The position numbers were made by a program, and so were the translations under genes. From assembly GCA_003439945.1 (NCBI GenBank), contig QVRM01005378.1, forward strand, positions 1,079,501-1,143,500: a stretch of DNA of 64,000 bases, in the 5' to 3' direction. Position 1 is the first letter of the stretch; each line of letters opens with the position of its first letter. The stretch is from Dermanyssus gallinae. Its lineage: Eukaryota > Arthropoda > Arachnida > Mesostigmata > Dermanyssidae. Below, one piece after another: positions 26,412 to 37,639 of the stretch. The notes under the pieces were generated by a model, which saw nothing but the letters and a program-made list of their open reading frames with translations, was not told the origin of the DNA and searched no databases.

Positions 26412-29400
26412 AATGCGGGGGCGACTGCGGGAGCGGCGTTCATACAAGCATGCCTCAAACATCGAACATCTATCACCCCCGATCGGCCTATCCATGCATG
26501 CTTCAACACCTACAGTTACCATCCATTCGCTTATTCATTACTTTCCATATTCTTTATTGTTGACGTGTTGTTGTTGTGGTTGTTGTTGCTATTGCTGCTT
26601 CTATATATACCTAACATGCAATAAAAACAACAGCGTTCTACCTCTACCCAAGAAGTAGCTAAGCATATACGCATGAACCAACACCCATAGAAACCAACGT
26701 GTACACCCACATCTTGTTTTTTATAGTTAACAAGGGTGATTAATAACGGAGGATATATATACATTGTTTTTTAATAAGAGCGATTCATATATATGTTTAT
26801 ATATATATATATATATATATTGAATGACGATGATGTGGTCTTCAACGCAAGTGTTCAAACTCGGAACAGCAACAATCATAGGAATGCGTCAATGCGAAGG
26901 ACACCAATACTTACATCAAAATTGATGTGTCATTGTTGTTGTTATTGTTGTTGTTGTCGTCGGCGGCGTTATTGCTCTTGATGATATCATCTAGTGATCG
27001 TCGAAGAGATGGTCTCACATCCTGCATCCTGGAGTCGAGTTGTACAAGCGATAGCCACATGACGAGCGAGCACAACAACCAACGTGACAATAACCACAAC
27101 AGCACCGAGATGCAGAAAGCAACGACGATGAATGAAATGACAAACGTAAACAAGACGAAATGGATGTCGATGAAGAACGCCGAGCACAGCGAGGCACCGA
27201 GTCGAACACACAAAGACGACGAAAACGCCGACGACGACCACGACGTCGGCAGAGTGAAGATGATGATGATGAAGTAGAAGATGATGATGACGAAGATGAT
27301 GATGATGAAGTATAAGGACGTCGCTGAGCCTCACTGGCGCCCCACTGGCACATCGAGCCGCCAAATTGTTCCGTTGTAACAGTCGAGTTGTTGACGAGGG
27401 TAACAGCGGCAGCGTATGATGCCGTAACGACGTGGCAAATAGTCGTTCTTGTCATTGGAGCGTCGAAACGTTGTTGTTGCTGTTGCTGTTGTTGTTGTTG
27501 TTGTCGTCGTCGTTGTCGTCGTGGCTTGAAATTGCGTTCGATCCTCATTATCGTCGGTGCTGTCTCGAAGTTCACTTTCCAAACATCTCCACGCGAATGC
27601 TCTGACTTCACTCACTCACTGGCATGCTCTCTCGCCTGCTAACCCAGGTATCCACATGCCGGCAGGCCATTAATGATGAGAGTGACTTCACCACGACATC
27701 ATGACGACGTCACACCACGACAGTACGACGATGTGGACGGCCAAGATACCAGGACTGAGCAGCAAACAAACAACGAACACTCTGGGCTCCCTGTCGTCGG
27801 TCGGCAGGGCATCAATCAGTAGAAGACCAGCTGCAGGACACAGGACGACATGGCTAGAAATCGCCAGCTGTGGGCAGAAGAACACCGTTCGAAATCCAGC
27901 TGCAGACAGGAGAACAGATTCTTGCTAGACTGCAATGCTAGCTGCACGCACCATGACCAACCTCAAGGCTGCTACCACTGCCACGACAACGACGACGACG
28001 ACGACGGGACGCCTCGCACGGCTTGGCTGCCACTCACAACACGCGTCAGAAATCCACCATCCTAAGTACATCCTTAGCAGCACACTGAATCACTTATCCT
28101 CCAGCAGCAGCAGCAACGGCACCCCCCACCCCAGTAAGCGGTACCAACGGCATCACCAGCAATCACAAGTAGATCAATAGATCTACTCGATCGCACTCGA
28201 TCTACGCTTATTGTCATCTATCGACCGTCATAATCGGTATCGCTTTCATCATCATCATCATTGTTGTTGTTGTTGCTGATGTTGTTTTTGTTGCTGGTGT
28301 TGTTGCTGTTGTTGTTGCTGTTGTTGTTGTTGTCGTCGTCGTCATCGTCGGCGTTGTCTTCGTCTCATCATGACAATCCTCAGCTCGTCTTCACCACCTC
28401 CAGCACCACCAAGCAACTCCACCAGCCCACCACCACCGCCGCCCCCATGAGCTCGTCGATCGGCCAATACCGCTGGCTGATCGGTCAGTAATAAGTAACT
28501 AAGTCCCGTCCGTACGCTGGTTCACCCACCCGCCTGGTCAGTGAGTGTATGGTTGCTAGAAGCCAATGCATTCGATGATGAGGTTGAATAGGGGTAACAA
28601 CTGCTCTTGAAGATGTGGCCGCCGGTCAACGATGACGCCGCGCGAGAACACTAACCGGCGTGCGGCTGCTGCTGCTGCCAATCATTCGTATCGTGGTGGG
28701 GTATGGAAGCATGCGTTTTTCGTTGTCGCCTCTGTCTTTGTCGTCGTCGTCGTTGTCGTTCAGTCTAGCGTAGCAAATGGTTCCTTCAAAATTGGGCAAG
28801 CTTGACTCGCGGCCAAGCGCCACCTCTTACCACCACCATCGCCACCATCATTACCACCACCATCACCAGCGCGTGACTCGGGGGAGGTTAGCGCTTACTG
28901 CACGTTCTCTCCTCTTCTTTTTCTTATTATTGTTCTTCTTCTTCTTCTTCTTCTTCTTCTTCTTCTGCTTTCTATAGTCCTGTTCGTCAGTTTCGTCGTA
29001 CCAGCCACAGCAGCGTTATGCCCGTTATGATCTCTCGCTCCGCCGCCCGCCGCTCTCCTGGTTGTTTACACAGGACGCAGGACACAGGAGAACAGAGGAG
29101 AGCGGGCCGGATCGCAATCGCAAATCGTGATGAAAGACTCACACCGACATCGACACCGACAACGACTGGGGGTGGGGGACGCTGCACCACGAGATGGCAC
29201 CACGGCTGGCTCCGAGATGGGCACGACGTCATCAACGGGTGGAATGGGGCAGCAGGATAGCGACGCAGGCAGCAGGACGCGATGTCTTCGACCCAGGACG
29301 CGAAGGAGTATCTGTGTCTGTGTGTGACACAAGCGTACTGTATGTACGCGCCTGCCTGTGATCGTTTTGATGTGAGATATACGGGGATGTATTTACGTCT

Positions 29401-31884
29401 CTACATCTATATGAATGAATGTACGTCTACATCTAATGAATGAATTTACGTTTAGGTATGTTCGGATGTGTTTCTACGTATATCTATCTATCTGTGCGTA
29501 TGTACGTATGTATGCAGAACCAATAACCACCCATGTCTGCTATTGTTTTTCACGGTAATGGCCGCTACGTCACTATTATACCCCAACAATATCAGCAGCA
29601 ACAACAAAAACAACCTGAATAGCAACAACAACAGCAATTCCCCGTTGCGGCCGTGCTTCGCCGACGCCTCGTCCCCGTTGAGGTTGTTGTTGTTTCTGTT
29701 GTTACTACTATTGTCGTAGTTAGCCTGTTATTATTCTAATTCAGATACTGTCCCCCCTACCTAGATGACGGAGTTCCGACGCGGGGGCCCTTCTGGATGG
29801 GGCTGGCTGTGTTGGGGGTGGGCTCATAGGAATGGGGTCCAAGTGGGCAGAGGTAGTTTTGCGTGTTGTTGTTGTAACTGCTATGCTGATCGCCGCCGTC
29901 TCACGCCGCTGACGTGATGCTACACATGTCGCCACCGCCGTGTGTGGTACTCGGTGGTCTTCTTGATGTCGATGCAGTAAACACTCGCTGTATAACGGTG
30001 TGGTAACGGTATCCTGCTAACAACAACACTGCTTTGGTGGCTGCGTTCTCCTCAAAGTGGATGAGGAACAATGAGGTCGATTGAGGGACCGGCTCGCTGG
30101 CAGAATGGATAGCTGGATGGCTGGCTTGTCTCTCTGCCGACGCACTAGAAAAACCTCCTTAACACATTTTTAAGAAGGTTGTTTTCAAAAGATTCTTCTG
30201 CCCACAGTAAACTACATGCAGCGAATCGATCACTACTCACTGCACCAGCACTGTTGAGGTGGAGGGGCAAAGATCAGAGGTTCAGGCTACGAATCGAACC
30301 GAAAGCTTCCATCGCAGCAACACGATGAATCGCCGAACCGTCTGTCCAGCGGTTCCTCATCGTAACACGTTTGCTACACTCTGTGTATTGCCAATGGCTG
30401 TGACAGTGGTTTCATCAGCCGCACGATCATAAGCACAACGGCAGCAATAGCAACAACAACAACGATACCGATACTAACATCAACAACAACGACGACGACG
30501 ACGACGACGCCGACAATAGAAACAGCAGCAATGGTCACAACAGACAGGTCCGTGGAGCTAGCAGAGCATCACAGATCACTCTGCTCTGTCTACCGGTCGC
30601 TTCTTACTCAATGGGTCTCTTACTCCGTCGGTCGGTCGATCGGTGGAAGGTTGGTGGTGGTGGGTCATTCAGCTGTGGTCTTCGCCGCCGTTCTTGCTGT
30701 TGCCTTCGTTGTTGATGATGTTGTTGCTTTTATTGTTGTGGTTGTCGTTTGTTGTTGTTGTTGTTGTTGTTTGTTGTTGCTGCTATTCTTGTTATTGTCG
30801 TTGTAGTTGTTGTTGTTGTTGTTGCTGTTGTCGCCGTCGTCGTCATCGTGGGCATCACGGTCAGCGGCGCTAACGCCAACGCCGTTTGTTCGCGTGTTGT
30901 TGTTGTTGTTCGTGTGTTGTCGCTGCTCTTACTCGATCGAGCGCTCTCCAGCGTTACCTCTGCTGCAATTACTACTACTACAACTACTACTACTACTACC
31001 AAGACTACTGTTGTTGTCGACTCTGCTGTTGCTGCTGCTGCTGTCGCTATTGCTGTGATGTTGTTGCTGTTGATGTTGATTTCCCTGCTTCCTTCTTCCA
31101 CACCAAATCGCGCATGCCAGCTAGCCAGCCAGCCAGTCATTCATTCAGCCAGCCTGCTAGCGAATCAGTTGGTCGATTGGCCTGTCTCTCTATTCGTCGG
31201 CCTGTCTGTCTGTCCGTCCGTGCGTCTGTCTTTTCTTTTTTTTTTTGTTTATCTGTATGTCGGGAGTACTACCAGAACTGCAGCAGCAGCAGGACCTCCA
31301 CAGCCACCACTACCACTACAGCTACCATCACCACCACCACCACCAGTATTATCAACGCTGCTACTACCAACAAACAGCAGCAGCCGCAGCCGCAGCAGCA
31401 GCAACAGCAACAGCAACCGTCACAATGAGCGCCATTTTGGAGGGACTTCTTTTCCTTCCTCCTCCTCAGCCTCCTTGTGGCGCCCCCAGGCGGCGGCCTC
31501 GGTAGCGCGGGCTCTGAGAGACAGAGACTGACTAACAGACTGACTCACTGACTCACTGAGTGAGACACTGAGACTGAGAGACTGCCTGACTGACGACATC
31601 TCTTCTCCCCGTTTGCTTGTCGTCAAACTCATTCTTGTTCTCCGCCTCCTCGTCGTCGTCGTTGTCGTCGCGTCTCCGTTCTCCTCCGCTCTGTCCTCCA
31701 CCTTCTCCCCGTTCGTCCGGTGGTCGGACTCGATACCATCACGACAGTTGCCTCTGTTGCCATTATTAGTAGTAATAGTACGACGGTACTGGTACTTTTG
31801 CCACTACTACTTCAAGTACCGCTGCTGCTGCTATTGTTATTGCTGCGGCTGCTGTAATAATGAATACTTGGTTACTACCACTAC

Positions 31885-31970
31885 TACTACTACTACTACC
31901 ACCATTGTCACTAACTACTACTACTACTACCACCATTGTCACTAACTACTATTACTACCATTGTTACTAA
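31885..31970. repeat. Minisatellite of about 35 bp
   Basis: Units made of (CTA)n followed by CCACCATTGTCACTAA repeat two to three times, the last diverged to TTACTACCATTGTTACTAA. Confidence 0.85.
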
Positions 31971-33219
31971 CTACGAGCCCTGCTACGAATACTGCTGCTG
32001 CTGCTACTGCGACTAACCATTGTTACTTAACGAAATGCTTTCCAATCAACCACAGTCGGGCTGTGCGTCCGACCTCGCGGAGAATGAGTCCCCCTACAGA
32101 CAGATAGATATATAGCTAGATAGACAGCCAAACATAGATCTTAGGTTAGGTTAGAAGATCTTCAGAGCGTCGCCGGAGCAGAGATAATGATCCTTTCGGC
32201 GACGTATGCCAGCATACGAGCCTATATACTTCAAGTTAACTGTTCCAATGGCTCGTGTCACCCTTGAATTTCGGGCCCTCTTTGGAGGGAACTTCTCCGC
32301 AAGCTTGTTGTTCGGAGGTGGTCTACTTGGTTTGTGTGGACTACTCAATTTTCATGACTCATTTTTTAACAACAACAACACATACCACACTGCAATTTGC
32401 GACTGATTTAATCAGTGTACGCAATTATGCGCGCTAACCGATTGTAATGCATTATTAGTGCGCTAACATTAGATCATTGTCATTATCGACGTTACCCGAC
32501 TCGTTACCACGGCGCGCTATGAGTACTCGAGTATTACAGTTGCGCTCGTGCAGCTTAATTACAGTCGTATTTACTGTAATTAAGTAAATTAGTTATAATA
32601 AAGTAAAATCAAGAGTTGCGCTGCTGATTCTGCGCCTGCTTATTTTCTTCGTCGTCGTCTTCTCCCAACAAACCCACGAAACTTACGAACTCTTCGGGTT
32701 CCTCCCGACTGCCCCAACCGCGGCATATCTTCTCCCCCCGCGCACCCCCGATATTACATCTTAGGTAATTACTTCAGAGGGCCAAGAAAGAGGAGAAAGT
32801 TTTCCACATCAAACTTTTTTAACTTTTGTTCGCAAATGTTACACTTTAGTGTGTGCGTGTGTGAGGGGGGCTCTTTTTAAGCAAATCAACCTTGCAACCG
32901 CGTCAAATGACCAAGGGGACTTCACACAGAAGCTAAATTCTGCCTGACGCCATTAAAGTGTCTTATCCTTATGTTTTTCAAATGAGATTGCAGCTTATAT
33001 ATTCCACGCCATGTTCGAACCGTTACATTATACCTGGCAATGAACGACTTAGATACTACTACTACTAATACGTGGTTTTTGGTGTCGTTGTTCTTGTTTT
33101 TGATGGAGAGAGGGAATGCATTTTTGTTACATTACTTCAAAACCTCACTTGCGTTCAGTTACGAATGATTCTCTGATGTCGAAACGTCGATGTGTCTGTA
33201 TCTCATTCTCTATCTCGCG

Positions 33220-33238
<19 letters not shown>

Positions 33239-33264
<26 letters not shown>
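33239..33264. repeat. (TC)n-(TA)n compound microsatellite
   Basis: A CT tract (33218-33238) runs directly into TA dinucleotides and then CATA units. Confidence 0.95.
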
Positions 33265-33892
33265 CATACATACATATATCGCTCTCTCGGAATGCCGGCT
33301 CCTTAAGACTGCAGTATAAGGTTGTTTGGTTTGCAGTATGATACTTGCAGGGCTCTGCAGAAAGAAAGAATGCCGCCTATTCGGACCGCTATCGCCGCTT
33401 CTCGAAATAACCGCTGCTAATAGTGGTTGTTTGAGTAGTAGGTAATAATAGTCGCAGTAGTGATGGTTATGATGGCTGTACAAGTAGAGCTGGTTACAGA
33501 CGTTATATTAGTCAACTAAAAGCAGTAGCATCAGTAGTAGTAGTAGTAGTAGTAGTGGTAATAATAACCACCTAAGTCGTAACAACAGGAAAGCATCCGA
33601 CCGCATCCGTTCGTCTGGCGGGCACGAATGGCCAATATAGGAGGAAGCTGACGATGGAGATGATAATGATGCTGGTACACGCTGGTATGCTGCCACCGCA
33701 TCGTGGTGGTCACCAAATTATGGCCGATTGCCCGGTCGATCAAACGAACTGTCGTATACGATCGGATCCACGGCTGCTGCGGCTTGAACACCTTCTCAGA
33801 ATCGGTGGCCACAATGAAGAGAATGTGTGGCGGTTTTGCGATGATCTGCTTATCATGCGCCGTGCATTCGCAAACAGAAGTGTTTTTGCTGT

Positions 33893-33897
<5 letters not shown>

Positions 33898-33934
<37 letters not shown>
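33898..33934. repeat. (TA)n array next to repeated block
   Basis: About 37 bp of TA ending directly at GGCAACAAGATCG, the start of a 107-bp block that recurs at 34606 in the same relation to another TA array. Confidence 0.97.
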
Positions 33935-33938
<4 letters not shown>

Positions 33939-34041
33939 ACAAGATCGTGGCAACAAGTGCGCTCAAAGACACCAAGGGATAGGCTAGGAAGAGTTATCTT
34001 TTCTTTTTAAGTCACTTGTGCCCATGGAATGAAGCAGATTT
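33935..34041. repeat. 107-bp repeated block, copy 1
   Basis: Identical to 34606-34712 as far as I can read, 671 bp apart in the same orientation. Both copies abut a TA array on the left. To the right the copies diverge at once (TGAGATATGG against TTTGCCAATA), as expected of two copies of one mobile-element terminus. The first 23 bp hold a direct repeat of GGCAACAAG. Confidence 0.9.
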
Positions 34042-34585
34042 GAGATATGGGTAAGGGTGACATAAAGCTGCTCATTTTAGAGTAGTTTAGTTGACTCCCT
34101 TGGTCCTTGAAAATTTGAGCGTGGTGTTAACCTTGGTGGCAGTCCGTACTAGTATCCGCAGCAGGTCTCCAAGGTGCGTAGCGTGTAGTGTCTAGATTAA
34201 GGTAGGTAAGGGAAGTCGGCAAAATAGTTCTGTAATTTTAGGAGAAGGGATGACTCTGAAGGTTGATCCAGTCAGGTTGACAGTAGAAGTATTTATGACA
34301 TTGTGTTGTCGCCGGATGGGCTTCGTACCCGTCTGGTACCCATGACTAAAGCTGTGCTTATGGACATTGTTAACTGATTCGGTTATTCTGATATGACTGG
34401 AAATTATCAACTACTTCAGAACTGGTACGAATTGAGGGAATCCGACTGTCTAATTGAAACAAAGCATTGTGAAGTCCAGTAATTGGTTATGACACAATGT
34501 GAGATCTGCCCAATGCTCTGTATGTCAAAGTGAAGAGATTGATGCGCGGGTAAACGGCGGAAGTAACTATGACTCCCGCATATAC
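34042..34585. other. Unassigned sequence between repeated blocks
   Basis: No frame or repeat family recognised. It separates the two copies of the 107-bp block. Confidence 0.4.
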
Positions 34586-35184
34586 ATATATATATATATA
34601 TATATGGCAACAAGATCGTGGCAACAAGTGCGCTCAAAGACACCAAGGGATAGGCTAGGAAGAGTTATCTTTTCTTTTTAAGTCACTTGTGCCCATGGAA
34701 TGAAGCAGATTTTTGCCAATACGGGGGGACTGTGCTGCACATGGACCCCCGGGCCGGACGGTTAATGCCCCCGGTGACACCCGGTAGTACCGTCCGGGAC
34801 GCCTGCTGCCTTGGCTTAATAGGCAAAATGAGTGAGAAGTGGCCACATGAAAGCAGACCACCGGTCGAGAGGACCTTCTGGCCCCGTATTTGCGGGGAAC
34901 CCCTGCGCTGGAGTGGGTCAAACTCCCCTTCGGGGGGGCGCGTAATATTCTGGTGTGTAACGCGGAATCGCGAGGTGAACGCGTCTAATCGGTACGGTGG
35001 AGTAGTGTGGTACCCCCATTCCGAACCTCAAATAGGGGGGAGGGTGGGGGAGCTGCTGGCCTGTCTATTCGGGCTGGCGGGCACTCCCGTCAAAGGCTCG
35101 CGCGTATTAAATCGCGGGCGGCGGGAGTGTAAGTATTTCTCTCTTTTAGTATATATATATATATATATATATGCATATATACAA

Positions 35185-35222
<38 letters not shown>
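34586..35222. mobile_element. Unknown GC-rich element bounded by (TA)n
   Basis: A TA array (34586-34605) is followed by the 107-bp block (34606-34712), then a GC-rich segment with inverted GGCCGGACGG/CCGTCCGGG arms (about 34750-34800) and other G/C-run hairpins. At about 35150 it runs directly into another TA array (35152-35222). So a roughly 545-bp unit sits inside TA dinucleotides. Part of the GC-rich segment (CCGTATTTGCGGGGAACCCCTGC) resembles 21.69-21.75 kb. No protein is recognised. Possible readings: a LINE end with a TA-type 3' tail on the minus strand, or the structured 5' end of a site-specific element on the plus strand. Confidence 0.55.
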
Positions 35223-35227
<5 letters not shown>

Positions 35228-36184
35228 TAAGACACGCAAATTCTACACATTTTCCGCAAAAGTCGCATTTCTTTTGTTTTGTTTCCTAACTAGTCGTTCA
35301 TAGACGAAAGTACTACTCCCTCCCCCCAGCATAAAAGCTCATAAAGCAATTTAGTGGGCACTATTGCTCGTTACGTCGTGATTCGTTTCGCGTGACCAGA
35401 AGTGCTCCATTTTAACATGTGTCCACAAACTTTGAGAATTGCAGTCCAGCCTGTTCGGAAGCTTCGATCTCAAATCGCGTAGGATTATGGATTACTCGTC
35501 CGAAGTAATCTACAGTTACTCTGTGGATTGTGACGCAACACACAGGCCGCGTTGTAGAACGGAATAAAAAAAAACGCAATCGCCTTCCTTTCGGGCGTCG
35601 GGGGCAGTCTCAGCGAGCATGTGCTCGGTGAGCGATTCCAAAACACAAGGGTTCTCCATCGAGCGCTCGCTTGGTACTGGCAATGTGAAGAAATGTAATG
35701 TAGCGTCTGATGTCGGCGCAGCACCGACAGCCCTCGAATGAATGAAAAAAAAGAATAAACACATGAAATCGGTTCGTTTTGTGGGCAGAAGCACAACAGA
35801 ATGAGACACTCAACTCACGATTTGCTTCAGATTGTTCCTCCATTGCAGACGACGTCATTATTAGTCAGCATATCCAATCGATACGAATCGGAAACTGCTG
35901 TAACAGCGGCGGTAAACGACGCTAGAGCTATTGTCTCTGTCTCTGTAACTTTACTGAAGTTTACGTGATTATTAATAGCCGTTAGACTGTTGGCTATTAC
36001 TAATGACTGGGACTGTGGCGACTATTTATAAATAGACTTGTTATTTTTTGGTGTTCTTGTTATTCTTATTATTATTACTCAATCAATACAGTTGTAAAGT
36101 ATGAAAGTCTAATTGACGTGCATTCATTGTTCACTAGCTTAGCCCACGGCGTACAAATGTAGCCGCCCGCCCCCCCCCCTACAG
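35223..36184. other. Intergenic, nothing recognised
   Basis: No supported gene. A polyC stretch lies near 36170-36178. Frames near 35485-35858 on the minus strand show no conserved domain. Confidence 0.45.
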
Positions 36185-36470
36185 ACAGTTAAAGATAACA
36201 CTTCAAAGGATGCGCGTTACGTCGATCCTCTGTAAATGTTTAGTTACATTTTTGAGGAACACGTTAGTTAGTTGACCTCTTACTGATAAGTCCTAAGCTC
36301 TCCACTACAATAGGTACGAAATGGCATCTTCTCGCCAGTTCAGAGTAAGCTCGTAGATTCCTTTTCATGTGTTCAGCATGTTCCGCTACCCATATTGACT
36401 CTACTGAGCTGTGATCCCAGTTGAATACGGCCGCCGTGCATGGAACCGTCACGTTCATCACTAAGAACTT
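36185..36470 (-). pseudogene. LINE ORF C-terminal relic, possibly restriction-like endonuclease
   Basis: The minus-strand frame reads MNVTVP..., then AEHAEHMKRN..YSEL, then HFVPIVVESLGLISKRSTN. The layout of a V-D/N-VTV strand, a lysine/arginine helix with Y..L, and a FVPIVVE..G strand resembles C-terminal regions of LINE ORFs of the restriction-like-endonuclease type (R2/NeSL-like), where the first element is usually DVTV. Here that Asp reads Asn. The frame is short and isolated. The endonuclease assignment is tentative. Confidence 0.45.
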
Positions 36471-36501
36471 TCCAAATAATCATCATGCAGTAGTTACTTC
36501 G

Positions 36502-36518
36502 TTAGGAAGTATGTACGT
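36502..36518. repeat. Target-site duplication, left (SINE family A copy 2)
   Basis: Matches 36706-36722 over 17 bp with one A/G mismatch (TTAGGAAGTATGTACGT on this side), directly flanking the SINE body. Confidence 0.9.
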
Positions 36519-36705
36519 GTCGAGCCCGGTGGCGTGGTGGCATGCGTCTGCGCCTCGCGACCGGAGGAGACACATAGGTAGGTGCGCGGGTTCGAGCCCC
36601 ACCGTTGCACATTTGTATTTATGGGGGTCCGTCTGTGAAGCAATGCACAAAGCAGTCCCATGGTCGTTAAATCTTGGCTGAGAATCAGCCCCGAAAGGAT
36701 TTTTT
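36519..36705 (+). mobile_element. tRNA-derived SINE, family A, copy 2
   Basis: It starts GTCGAGCCCGGTGGCGTGG, has an A-box-like GTGGCGTGGTGGC near 36530 and a canonical B-box GGTTCGAGCCCC at 36589-36600, then a non-tRNA body (GTTGCACATTTGTATTTATG, GGGTCCGTCTGTGAAGCAATG, TCTTGGCTGAGA, CCCGAAAGG) and ends in a T run. The 17-bp direct repeats at 36502-36518 and 36706-36722 confirm target-primed insertion. It is the most complete of four copies in this window. It was probably mobilised by a LINE sharing its 3' end, which I cannot identify. Confidence 0.85.
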
Positions 36706-36722
36706 TTAGGAAGTATGTGCGT
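36706..36722. repeat. Target-site duplication, right (SINE family A copy 2)
   Basis: Second half of the 17-bp duplication described for 36502-36518. Confidence 0.9.
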
Positions 36723-37163
36723 AAAACTAAGAAGCTTGACACCTGTAGCTGCCAAGCTTTCCGGTTCGAGTGTAGATGGTGCACTAGCTCTCCTAAAAAC
36801 TCTTTCGATCGCCTCGTTGAGCTTTGCGTATCTAGGGAGCCTACCGAGGCTTCTTAGACAACTCAGTGGTGTGGAACTTTAAGAGTTTATGGCATGATGC
36901 CAATCTGAGGCGAAGGCAAGGATTTGAGCCAGCCTCTGCTAAAATGATCTTACGCCACCCGAAACATGACGCGTTCCATTGGCTATTCGAGGGTTTTCAA
37001 AACTTCTCTGGCTGATTACCTGCTAACGTGTATGTCCAGCGCATACTGATTGGTAGTTTCTTAAAGTAGGCACGAACCAAGAGCACATCTGATGGTATTA
37101 TCTGCTTTGATTGTCTCGTTCTTCATTTTTCACAGCGTAGACCCCTCAACCAGTGGCTTTGCA

Positions 37164-37211
<48 letters not shown>

Positions 37212-37639
37212 ATTATTATTATTTATTAAATTTTTCAGTATTTTCCTACAATTGTGGGACCCAAACGTGTACCCGCGTAGGCTTACGTTATTATTATTAT
37301 TATTATTATTATTCAGGTTGCCAGCAAAACTAGAACCACAGGGCCTCGGGCGGGGGCAACGACAAGAGACCTGACGGTGTGATTATACCATGATGGTCTC
37401 ACGGCAAGTCCTTGGCCTGGGATGCTACAGTGTCCTGCACTATAGCTCACCACAACTGTATGCTGATAACACAAGTATATATATTATAATTCTTATTCAA
37501 TCAGTACAACTTTGAGGTGCAAACTTAGCTTGACCTCCATTGTTCAGTATGGCGCGCACAATGGCAGCTTACTTCCCCCTATAGACAACCAAACACAGCA
37601 TACGCCTAAAAATGGTGTTCATTGTTATTACTATTAATT
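36723..37639. other. Intergenic with (TTA)n repeats
   Basis: TTA triplet arrays lie at about 37165-37230 and 37288-37313. No gene is recognised before the LINE relic that starts near 37640. Confidence 0.5.

Larger units (their letters stand above)
24546..33897. other. 9-kb interval with triplet-repeat belt, no gene supported
   Basis: From about 25.2 to 32.0 kb the sequence is dominated by GTT/CAA, GAC/GTC, TAC/GTA and CAG triplets on both strands, giving many long but meaningless leucine, valine, serine and threonine frames. Clear blocks: 25185-25245, 25735-26090, 27468-27527, 28254-28345, 28918-28970 (TTC), 30690-30840, 30965-31070 and 31850-31995. A 20-bp unit is tandemly doubled at 26372-26411 and a roughly 35-bp unit near 31885-31970. 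No conserved domain was found. It could hold 5' regulatory or untranslated sequence of the divergent CBL side, but that is speculation. Confidence 0.55.

Noticed and set aside
30749..31531. 260-codon plus-strand frame
   Set aside because: Almost wholly valine, leucine, serine and threonine from triplet repeats; overlapping frames on both strands are equally long.
32142..32153. Telomere-like TTAGG units
   Set aside because: Only about two units are present, which is expected by chance.
34606..34800. HDV-like ribozyme at the element end
   Set aside because: GC hairpins are present but I could not trace the required double pseudoknot by eye; kept only as a test for the element.
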